Shown here: positions 1-6,719 of the stretch, piece by piece
Layout of the letters: each line of letters starts with the position of its first letter
Position numbering within the stretch: the stretch's first letter is position 1
Assembly: GCA_023819025.1 (NCBI GenBank)
Contig: JAMWDC010000064.1
Location: 1-9,071, forward strand
Origin: Candidatus Omnitrophota bacterium
GTDB lineage: Bacteria; Omnitrophota; Omnitrophia; Omnitrophales; Aquincolibacteriaceae
DNA: 9,071 nucleotides
Direction: 5' to 3'
Translations under genes and position numbers: made by a program
Notes under the pieces: generated by a model
Seen by the model: only the letters and a program-made list of their open reading frames with translations
What the model was told of the DNA's origin: nothing
Database searches by the model: none

Positions 1-164
1 AGGAACAAAAGAAAAATAATGAAAACAAGAACAAAAAAAAGAAACGAAAGAAAATTGAAACTGCAGAAAAGAAAGAATCCCTCTTTTTTTGGGAGCTAAA
101 ACTCTCATCGTTCGATTTCGCATTTTCTTCATTGTGATAAAAAGAGAAGAAAATCAAAAAAGCC
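1..164. other. A-rich low-complexity leader, no gene supported
   Basis: The first ~75 bases are almost entirely A and G/C with very few T, followed by a T7 run near 84-90. The only ATG-started frame here (position 19) gives a 26-residue Lys/Arg-rich peptide ending at a TAA just after the T run. It has no clear ribosome binding site and nothing recognisable. The frame of the large downstream gene is open back to a TAA at 138-140 but has no ATG, GTG or TTG between that stop and position 165. A GAGAAG purine stretch at 144-149 is the closest thing to a Shine-Dalgarno, but it lies 15 nt from the GTG at 165, which is too far to be convincing. Confidence 0.5.
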
Positions 165-3100
165 GTGCTCGTCACCGGCGGTTTTCACTCCGCGGGCCTT
201 CATGCCTTATTCAAGAATAACAATATTGCCTATGTCGAAGTGAGTCCAGCCATATCCCACGTGACGGAGAATACGGCCTATCAGGATGTGATGACTTTAG
301 AGGGTGATTATTTAAAATTGCGCTCCCATGTCAAACCCGACGGGCCGGTCAATCCTTTGATCGGACAGCCCGATCGTCAAATAGCGAGCCAGATGGCCAC
401 GTTGATCACACGCGACGCACTTGAGATATGGCAGCAAGAGACCCGCGAGGCAATAAGATTTAGTGAGTCCTATGGCAATGCAGCACACCAGATTCGGGTA
501 GAAGTTTTACCTAATGGTTTTCAAGCTCTTTTTCTGAGCAATAAACCCGTTTCAATAGCGAACCGAGGAGTCGTTGCGATCACAGCCACCGGCCGCCTTG
601 ATACTTTGCCCGAGGCCGACACACAGAAACTTCTTTCGGTGTCCTCACGCTCCGACGGCCCAATGTCCACCCCCGCGGTGAACAAAAGGGCGATGCAGAC
701 AAGGGCTGAGGCGAGGGTGAATGTGAATTTGCTAGCCGATACAAAAGGATTAGAAGAGCTACTTAGGGAATTGAATGAGCAAGGGGTATTAAAGCTTAAT
801 GCATTGGGACGAGAGCAATTGGCAGGCTGGATTTTGAAGGCACGAAACGAACTTGACAGTCTTGGTCCGAGCCCAGATGAATTTGCGAAACAAATGAGGG
901 AATGGGCCCATTCAAAGCATTGGGGTTCCATGCATGGCATACCCCCGATTTTTGCGAATGGAACGCTCGAGGTAATTGCCAAATATCTGGATTTCTCAGA
1001 GCCATCTCTGGAAACAACGGGGTCGAGCGAAAGTGCGGCTGTTTTAAGTCCAGGCCCGGTCGGGATAGGTCAGGGGCCTGAAGAGATATCGGGTCAAACA
1101 TTGCAATCAAAGCCGACGGTCATGGTAACGGTTCGCGGCAGATGGAGAACCGTCTTGGCCCTTCTCATGTTTGCGGGGACTGTCGTCATGCCCTTGATTT
1201 ATTCTCAAGTAAAAACGAGCCGACATGTTACAACACTCCGTGAGTCTCAAAACAATCTTCAACAAGCCGTATCTGAATTAGCCATGCGTAACGAAGAGAT
1301 GACTGAAAGACTCGACGCGGCATTTAAGATGATTGAAGAGCAACAAGCCGGTCTGAAAAAGGCTGAGACTGCCGCAAACCGTATCGCAAAGTTGGAACAG
1401 GAATTGGACCGTCTTGGCCGTGAGATCAGGGAATTACGCGATAAGGGTGAAAGGATGGGATTACGACTGGGGACGCTGGATGCTATCATGAGTCAAGTTG
1501 GCATGATTGATCGAGTTAGAGCCCTAAGCGAGCCCAACAAAGAAAATTTAACGGCGGTCATACAGACATTGGCTGCTTTAGGAACGGTTCCTGAAGATTT
1601 GCGAGATCCAATCGTGTCTGTCCTTTCATCGACGATCCGTCATCTGATTGAAAAATTTGAGACCGCAGCAGCTAACGACCAAGATACATCAGAGATTGTG
1701 CTTGCCGTCAGCGTTCTTGCCATTGCGATGTCGTTTATGGGGGAAGATGCCTTTCCTGCTCTTGAAAAATGGTGGGGTGAAGATAACCTTAACCTGCTCA
1801 CTGTGGGGCTCGTGATTTTAGAAAATTCAAGCGACCCTCAGGCTGCCCAAGGGCTCTTGGAGATGTTCAAACGAAAGATCGAATTTCTTCAAGCCATCGA
1901 GGAAGATGAAGTTGTGTGGCCTGTGGTATTTCGAAAAGGCGGCGCCGAAGATGTTACACCCCATCTCAAATCCCGCTCGGAAGTACGGGGTGAAGAAACT
2001 CAGCAGGCAAAATCAAATTTTTCACGGCGGTCCTTTTTCCGGCGATTGATCGTCGGTGTATTAACTCTACCTTTAGCCCGGCCACTGTGGCCGGTAACAG
2101 GAGCGGCCATTACGGGCGGTACGGCATTAGTTTTCGATTATTTAAGATCACCTGAAGGGCAGAGTGTGTGGAGCATGTTCGCTCGAAACAGGTTCTTCTG
2201 GCGTGTTCGACGTACAAGCCTCGTGGAGATTTCTTCTAATATCCGAATGATCCAGCAAGGCGTCGAAGATGTAAAGGTGGTAGAAGTGTCTCCGTATTCC
2301 TTGGCCATTACCGGTAGACGGGTGAAAGATGCTTCGAAGGCATTTTTGGAAGTCGAGATTCCGGTCAACTTGACTGCGATGGATTTTTCAGGCGTAGGAG
2401 GAAGCTTAAACGTGTTCGATCGCAACAAAATCCAAGCCGGGGCTACTTGGAACTATTGGATTCGGGTAGGTTATGATGATTATACTGACGTGCCATGGGC
2501 AAGATCAAGAGAAGAAGATGAATTTGTATATAGGAGTAACTGGTCAAATCGTTATCAGAACATTGAAAATTTATTAATCAATGGAGCTTCGCTAGTTAGA
2601 AATCGCATTCTTGTTCACCGCGAACAATATCATAAAAATCTGACCCGAAGCAACGGTTTTGAATACAAGGCCGTACGAATCCCACTTGATTCAGGCCAGC
2701 CAGTTACCATCCGTGTAAGACTTGAACCTGATCGAGAAGGAAATTTCCAGTTTTCTCCAGGCCCCTTATCTCTTTGTGGCGTTTATGGTTATGAAAATAT
2801 CCTCTTTCCATCTCTGGCCGGTGCTCTTATAGGTTTATTGTGGGGGATCGGCGACTATTGGAGGCTATTAAAAATTCTAGGTAGAAATTCGATTGTGCGT
2901 TGGAGAAAGGCAGCCTTCAAATTACAGACAGAAATCCACACCCAAGCGACCCCAAAAGAAGTTTTGTCCAGACGGGCCCTTTTTATAACCGCGGGTTTGA
3001 GTATAGTAGGTGCAACCGTCTTGATTGGATATCGGATGACAAAGAAAAATCCGAGTTCCGAGGTTGAAGCCAGGCTCCGGCTTCTTTATGAACATACGGA

Positions 3101-4889
3101 TCCTCGTGTTCGAATTCAGGCTGTCTCAGAGTTGAGTGAATTATTGGAAGCAAAGGACCTCGAGCCCAACGTTTTCAAAAGGGCAATAGTGGCATTGGCT
3201 GCCGGGCTGACTTTTTCTGATTCTGATGTTGCCCGGGCCTGTTTAGAGGCACTTTTGACATTGCGTCCTAAAAGTTTCACAGTGCTCTACGAAGCGTTTA
3301 CTGCATACAAAGACGGTGTTAGCTCTGATGAAGCTAAGATACTTGCCAATGCCATGGCGAGGATTGCGACTCGGGAAGATGTTTCGTCAATCTTCAGAGC
3401 TTGGGATTGTACAGGCGATTTTTCCTCTTGGTTTGTTGGGACCCACATCATTTTAGTTAAGGGTCTTTACGAATTAGCGCTTGAGGCCAAGCAAAAGGCC
3501 GACGTTGATACTGAAGTGCGGATCATCAACGGATTCATTGAGTATGCCCTAACAAGTGAGATACCGGAAATAAGTCAGCTCATTATCCAATATCTCGGCG
3601 ATCTCGAAGCCCGTCAAGCCGTTGAGAAGTTGATTTCCATTCTAAACCGCGATGAGGATGTTTTTTATTTTTCACGAGGATTCGTACTTGAAGCGATTCG
3701 CTCCTTGGGCAGAATCAAGGATAGCCGTGCCCGCGCGCCTTTAGAGGCAAAGTTAAATACGATTATCAAAGATGCCAGAAATTTCGAAGATTTGCAGTTG
3801 TATGGTATTCCAAAGGATATGATTGTCGACCGTCTCGATGGATTTGTTCAGAAACGGGATCCGGCCCTTTTAAAAATAGAATGGGAAGGTACAGAAGTTG
3901 AGATAGCTGACGTAGAAATAATTTCGGCAATCTTGGAGGCATTAAAAGAGCTCGAAACCCCGGGCAAACCGCGCTCAGAGGTTCGACAGAAACCAGCAAC
4001 CCACGGGTCAATGTCCACCCCCGCGGTGAACAAAAGGGCGATGCAGACAAGGGCTGAGGTGCGGAACGTGGATCGCCGGAAGTTGGCTATTGAGGCAGAA
4101 CTCGGCAAGCTGGGATACGGATCTTCTTTGAATGCCATGGCTGCAGTATATGAAGAAGTATCCCGCCAAACGGCTTCACCGTTTTTACCACGCGAAATAC
4201 TGGAGATGTTTTTAAATCTGCATTCACAGCGGCTCGCGGAACACGAAGCCCTATCGATCGAGGAAGCACGCGCTCGTATCCGTTCCATTTTCAAAAAAGC
4301 CTTGGGTGATTATGCCTGGCTGATTCCGTCCGATGAAGTTACAGAACCGATTGATCTTACGATTCCTGTTCCAGAGGGGGCGGTAGCAAAGGATTATCTT
4401 TCTCTATTATCGGGACTCGGAACTAATAAGGATCGCTTCTGCCTTGTGCTGAGCGGTAAGCAAGTCGATGCTGTCGGGATCTTTCGTCAGCAATTGGTCA
4501 AATCCGCTAAAAGACTTGGGAACAACAAAATGGCCGAGCCGATCACCATCTTAAATGGGGGAAATTCTGAGGCAGAAATGATTCGAGCGATCCAACGGCG
4601 GGTCGGGCTGTCCAGTGACCGCATCCTTTCCGGTGTCCTTCATACGGATGCCGAATTTTTAAGGAAGCTCGGATATCGGGGCGCAGCGCGAATTTTAGGA
4701 CCGGCGGATCTCAAGAATTATGTGGCTGCAACCTTAGCGGCGGCGCTTCTTCGGCATCAAGTGCCCGACCGTTTCGGGATCAATCATCTGGAACAGTGGA
4801 TGAAAGAACATCATATTCAAGCGGATGAATTGTTTATGAGAATCGAAAGAGCTCTGGATGAGATTCGAGCCATCAGTAAGGCAGCCTAA
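165..4889 (+). CDS. Giant modular membrane-associated protein, function unknown
   Basis: This 1574-residue protein has no function I can name. Modules seen in order are as follows. Residues 1-166 contain VTGGFHSAGL. Linker MSTPAVNKRAMQTRAEAR is at 167-184. Arg-flanked membrane segment ~329-347 precedes a long coiled coil (~355-440) and a helical region with a further hydrophobic stretch at 511-525. RSEVR at 604-608 is followed by Tat-like SRRSFF (620-625) and a hydrophobic run. A Trp/Tyr-rich, probably beta-rich domain covers ~690-875, then a membrane segment at 879-896. A second Tat-like SRRALF (935-940) leads a hydrophobic helix to ~956. HEAT-like helical repeats follow (~966-1045 and ~1129-1203). 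RSEVR recurs at 1270-1274 and MSTPAVNKRAMQTRAEVR at 1283-1300. Residues 1301-1574 form an unrecognised, soluble-looking alpha/beta domain. The GTG start is the first possible one after a stop, but it falls inside what looks like a beta strand (KKAVLVTGG), so the true 5' end may be lost or unusual. The linker style recalls Omnitrophota proteins (recollection, unverified). The reading frame is well supported; the function is unknown. Confidence 0.85.
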   Translation: MLVTGGFHSAGLHALFKNNNIAYVEVSPAISHVTENTAYQDVMTLEGDYLKLRSHVKPDGPVNPLIGQPDRQIASQMATLITRDALEIWQQETREAIRFSESYGNAAHQIRVEVLPNGFQALFLSNKPVSIANRGVVAITATGRLDTLPEADTQKLLSVSSRSDGPMSTPAVNKRAMQTRAEARVNVNLLADTKGLEELLRELNEQGVLKLNALGREQLAGWILKARNELDSLGPSPDEFAKQMREWAHSKHWGSMHGIPPIFANGTLEVIAKYLDFSEPSLETTGSSESAAVLSPGPVGIGQGPEEISGQTLQSKPTVMVTVRGRWRTVLALLMFAGTVVMPLIYSQVKTSRHVTTLRESQNNLQQAVSELAMRNEEMTERLDAAFKMIEEQQAGLKKAETAANRIAKLEQELDRLGREIRELRDKGERMGLRLGTLDAIMSQVGMIDRVRALSEPNKENLTAVIQTLAALGTVPEDLRDPIVSVLSSTIRHLIEKFETAAANDQDTSEIVLAVSVLAIAMSFMGEDAFPALEKWWGEDNLNLLTVGLVILENSSDPQAAQGLLEMFKRKIEFLQAIEEDEVVWPVVFRKGGAEDVTPHLKSRSEVRGEETQQAKSNFSRRSFFRRLIVGVLTLPLARPLWPVTGAAITGGTALVFDYLRSPEGQSVWSMFARNRFFWRVRRTSLVEISSNIRMIQQGVEDVKVVEVSPYSLAITGRRVKDASKAFLEVEIPVNLTAMDFSGVGGSLNVFDRNKIQAGATWNYWIRVGYDDYTDVPWARSREEDEFVYRSNWSNRYQNIENLLINGASLVRNRILVHREQYHKNLTRSNGFEYKAVRIPLDSGQPVTIRVRLEPDREGNFQFSPGPLSLCGVYGYENILFPSLAGALIGLLWGIGDYWRLLKILGRNSIVRWRKAAFKLQTEIHTQATPKEVLSRRALFITAGLSIVGATVLIGYRMTKKNPSSEVEARLRLLYEHTDPRVRIQAVSELSELLEAKDLEPNVFKRAIVALAAGLTFSDSDVARACLEALLTLRPKSFTVLYEAFTAYKDGVSSDEAKILANAMARIATREDVSSIFRAWDCTGDFSSWFVGTHIILVKGLYELALEAKQKADVDTEVRIINGFIEYALTSEIPEISQLIIQYLGDLEARQAVEKLISILNRDEDVFYFSRGFVLEAIRSLGRIKDSRARAPLEAKLNTIIKDARNFEDLQLYGIPKDMIVDRLDGFVQKRDPALLKIEWEGTEVEIADVEIISAILEALKELETPGKPRSEVRQKPATHGSMSTPAVNKRAMQTRAEVRNVDRRKLAIEAELGKLGYGSSLNAMAAVYEEVSRQTASPFLPREILEMFLNLHSQRLAEHEALSIEEARARIRSIFKKALGDYAWLIPSDEVTEPIDLTIPVPEGAVAKDYLSLLSGLGTNKDRFCLVLSGKQVDAVGIFRQQLVKSAKRLGNNKMAEPITILNGGNSEAEMIRAIQRRVGLSSDRILSGVLHTDAEFLRKLGYRGAARILGPADLKNYVAATLAAALLRHQVPDRFGINHLEQWMKEHHIQADELFMRIERALDEIRAISKAA
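661..711 (+). repeat. 51-bp in-frame direct repeat, copy 1 (linker)
   Basis: This stretch is identical base for base to 4009-4059, and the match ends at both edges (c versus t on the left, c versus t on the right). It encodes most of MSTPAVNKRAMQTRAEAR in the large modular gene and separates the N-terminal fragment from the membrane/coiled-coil module. The copies are 3348 bp apart, exactly 1116 codons, so both are read in the same frame. Confidence 0.95.
4009..4059 (+). repeat. 51-bp in-frame direct repeat, copy 2 (linker)
   Basis: This is the second perfect copy of the repeat at 661-711. It encodes MSTPAVNKRAMQTRAEVR just after an RSEVR motif and separates the HEAT-like module from the C-terminal domain. 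There are no synonymous differences between copies, although the flanking sequences are unrelated. Recombination between the copies would remove 1116 codons and leave an in-frame 458-residue protein (inference). Confidence 0.95.
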
Positions 4890-4959
4890 TCTTATGGGAA
4901 TTGTCATTACGATGCTGATTTTTCTGGCATGTCTTTGGGGGTATTGTGGTGGATGGGGT

Positions 4960-5063
4960 GTAGGGGTACAGCGTCCTGTACCCCTACTCTAATAAGATCC
5001 GCATGAAACTGGAAGCCATGCGAATCCCTGGCTAAACGTTAAGCCTCACAGGAAGTATACCAC
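4960..5063. repeat. Two-hairpin intergenic element, copy 1
   Basis: The element starts with a perfect 12-bp stem, GTAGGGGTACAG with CTGTACCCCTAC and loop CGTC (4960-4987). A second hairpin with 10-nt arms follows (4996-5005 and 5017-5026, one C/A mismatch). It ends at the shared motif TATACCAC (5056-5063). It lies in the gap between the convergent modular gene and aminopeptidase gene. It looks like a dispersed palindromic element of the REP or non-autonomous MITE kind. I see no transposase and no clear target-site duplication. No U-tract follows the hairpin, so it is not a classical intrinsic terminator, although the stem could still slow polymerase or protect an RNA 3' end. Confidence 0.8.
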
Positions 5064-5130
5064 AAGATATGGCGAAATGGGTAATTTGAAAGCTGGGAAC
5101 TTGAAAACTTGAATTTCCCTTGATAGGCGG

Positions 5131-5234
5131 GTAGGGGCACAGCGTCCTGTACCCCTACTCTTGACTAGATTCGCATGGAACTGGAAACATGCGAATCTTT
5201 GGGATGAAATTTTAAGCGGTAAAAATTATACCAC
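5131..5234. repeat. Two-hairpin intergenic element, copy 2
   Basis: This is a second copy of the element at 4960-5063, in the same orientation, offset by 171 bp and of the same total length. The first hairpin (5131-5158) has the same CGTC loop but one mismatch, GTAGGGGCACAG against CTGTACCCCTAC. The second hairpin is perfect here: GATTCGCATG at 5168-5177 with CATGCGAATC at 5188-5197. It ends at TATACCAC (5227-5234). Each copy has one intact and one mismatched stem, which suggests independent drift after duplication or separate insertion. The 67 bases between copies (5064-5130) contain only a short imperfect palindrome around 5095-5119; I see no gene there. Confidence 0.8.
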
Positions 5235-5239
5235 TGATA

Positions 5240-5269
5240 AAATTTAAAAGGGAAGGATTTTTTAAATTT
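5240..5269 (-). terminator. Weak AT-only stem at the aminopeptidase 3' end
   Basis: AAATTTAAAA (5240-5249) and TTTTAAATTT (5260-5269) form a perfect 10-bp inverted repeat around a 10-nt loop. The right arm overlaps the stop codon of the minus-strand aminopeptidase gene. The stem is entirely A/T and has no clean U-tract beyond it, so it would be a poor intrinsic terminator. It is listed because it sits exactly where one would be expected. Confidence 0.25.
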
Positions 5270-6509
5270 CCAGCACTTTCGGAGCACGCGTCAGATTCTT
5301 GCATCCGGTCTTGGTTACCACCACAACATCCTCCAGCCGGACTCCTCCGGCATCTTCGTAATAGAGAGCCGGTTCAACAGTTACGATATTTCCGCTTTTA
5401 AGAATCCCGCCTTTGGGGCTGATCCGCGGCGGTTCGTGAATATCCAGGCCGAGGCCATGCCCTGTCCCATGAAAAAATCCCTGTATCCGGCCACGGATGA
5501 GTCCTGTTTTAAATCCGAGTTTTTCGAAATGTTTTTGAATTGCGGTGTGTATTTTAGCGGCATCCGTTCCGTGACGGATCATTCGAAAGGCGATTTCCTG
5601 GCCTTCTTGGACAGCGGCATACATTTTTTTAACTTTCGTCGACGCCCTGCCCCGGACCACGGTTCGGGTGAAGTCGGCAAAATAACGGCTTTGGGAATCG
5701 CGGGGGAAAATATCCATGATGATCGGTTTATGGGCATAAAGCGGTCCCGAACCTTCGTTGTGGGGATCCACAGTATCTTTTGCGCAGGATACGATCGTAT
5801 GTTGCGCCACAAGGCCGTCTTCCATCAATTTGACATTGATGATCTTTTTGACGACTTCCGAAGTAAGTAATTGACCGTCCAGATAAAGCCGTCCTTTTTT
5901 GATTGTGCTCCGCCGGATGGCTCGGATGGCTTGGGCAAAGGCCGCCTCGGTCGCGCGAAGGGCTTTTTGAATCGCACGAATCTCCGGATTTGTTTTGATC
6001 GTACGGTCTTCAAAAAAGGGATCCCGCTTGAACGCGATCTGAAAACCCCGCTTCCGCAGGGGATCGGCATATTGAACTGGGAAATTGGCGGGGACCGATA
6101 AAGACTTTACCCTTTTTTGTTTTAAAAACGCCTCGACGAGATCGAGAAAATTAGGCTTTTTTTTGTATTTTCTTTTATACGCGGTCCGCAGAGACGACAG
6201 GCTGACTATCTGATGAACACAAGCCTGGGTGCGGGCCCGGTCCACCTCCACGTCACTCATCAATAAATACTTTTTCCCGCGGATTTGGAGGAAGGCAAAT
6301 TTATCCGGGGCTAGGAAACGGGTGGCATAGTAGAGATTGGCATCCGTCTCGCTTGACGCGATCATTAAGATGTTTTGATTCCTGGCTTTCACAGATTGCA
6401 AGCCTCGCTGTGACAGACACAATTGTATGCAAAATCTGCCCGGCGCGGAAACTTTTTTTACATCCCGTGTTTTGACCTCTTTACGAGGTGAGTGTAAAGA
6501 CTTGGACAC
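5262..6509 (-). CDS. M24-family Xaa-Pro aminopeptidase-like metallopeptidase
   Basis: A 415-residue protein with the two-domain layout of Xaa-Pro aminopeptidases and prolidases: a creatinase-type N-terminal domain (~35-170) and a pita-bread catalytic domain (~185-415). The five dinuclear metal ligands are visible: D266 in IMDIFPRD, D279 in FADFTRT, H351 in HGTGHGLGLDIHE, E379 in TVEPALYY and E393 in VRLEDVV. H250 in DPHNEG and H358 are the other conserved histidines. The family removes N-terminal residues preceding proline, or cleaves Xaa-Pro dipeptides, usually in the cytoplasm; I see no signal peptide. The two Asp ligands are 13 residues apart, slightly more than the 11 I know from E. coli PepP. 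The start is a GTG preceded by AAGAGAAAAT. The first ~34 residues are basic and not family-like, so translation may begin later. The ATG at codon 49 is unlikely because it would cut the first beta strand. The gene converges with the modular gene and diverges from the transketolase genes. Confidence 0.9.
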   Translation of the reverse strand: MSKSLHSPRKEVKTRDVKKVSAPGRFCIQLCLSQRGLQSVKARNQNILMIASSETDANLYYATRFLAPDKFAFLQIRGKKYLLMSDVEVDRARTQACVHQIVSLSSLRTAYKRKYKKKPNFLDLVEAFLKQKRVKSLSVPANFPVQYADPLRKRGFQIAFKRDPFFEDRTIKTNPEIRAIQKALRATEAAFAQAIRAIRRSTIKKGRLYLDGQLLTSEVVKKIINVKLMEDGLVAQHTIVSCAKDTVDPHNEGSGPLYAHKPIIMDIFPRDSQSRYFADFTRTVVRGRASTKVKKMYAAVQEGQEIAFRMIRHGTDAAKIHTAIQKHFEKLGFKTGLIRGRIQGFFHGTGHGLGLDIHEPPRISPKGGILKSGNIVTVEPALYYEDAGGVRLEDVVVVTKTGCKNLTRAPKVLEI

Positions 6510-6662
6510 ATTTTCTCTTGGATAGAATTTACGAGAAGCGATTTCAGAAGTACCTTTTAGGTTTTGTCCCCCATTGAAAACACGAGGGGTAAAAACCTTG
6601 TGAAACCACTCCTACTCAACCCGAGGCAAATTGCACCCAAGGCGATTACAGAGTTAAAAAAG

Positions 6663-6691
6663 TTGACGAGGTATGTCAAACACGATAGACT
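6663..6691 (+). promoter_or_regulatory. Candidate sigma70 promoter for the transketolase genes
   Basis: TTGACG (6663-6668) is followed by a 17-nt spacer and TAGACT (6686-6691), close to the TTGACA/TATAAT consensus. Transcription would begin near 6698, about 20 nt before the ATG at 6720. If used, this promoter rules out a start at the earlier in-frame TTG (6564) and fits the short leader. I found no equally good promoter on the minus strand for the divergent aminopeptidase. Confidence 0.45.
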
Positions 6692-6719
6692 TCAAATCTT
6701 GTTTTACGAGAGAAAAAGT

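Noticed and set aside
1..75. Purine-rich, nearly T-free stretch as a possible regulatory RNA or CRISPR-like array
   Set aside because: There are no regular repeat-spacer units and no stable hairpin; it is simply low-complexity A-rich DNA.
78..95. TCCC-T-rich loop-GGGA as a possible terminator before the modular gene
   Set aside because: The stem is only 4 bp and the T run is in the loop, not after the stem.
521..982. Minus-strand frame of 153 codons with a hydrophobic stretch ALVCIALLFTAGVDI
   Set aside because: It is antisense to the modular gene; the hydrophobic stretch is only the reverse reading of the 51-bp linker repeat.
3848..4294. Minus-strand frame of 148 codons containing the same hydrophobic stretch
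   Set aside because: Same explanation: the second copy of the linker repeat read backwards, with no independent coding signal.
4894..4992. 32-codon ATG frame just after the modular gene, with a hydrophobic N terminus
   Set aside because: It has no clear ribosome binding site, and its last third is encoded by the hairpin of the intergenic repeat, so the peptide is probably accidental.
6564..6719. 52-codon N-terminal extension of the transketolase subunit from a TTG
   Set aside because: It does not resemble the family, lacks a good ribosome binding site, and contains the best promoter candidate; the ATG at 6720 gives the expected protein.
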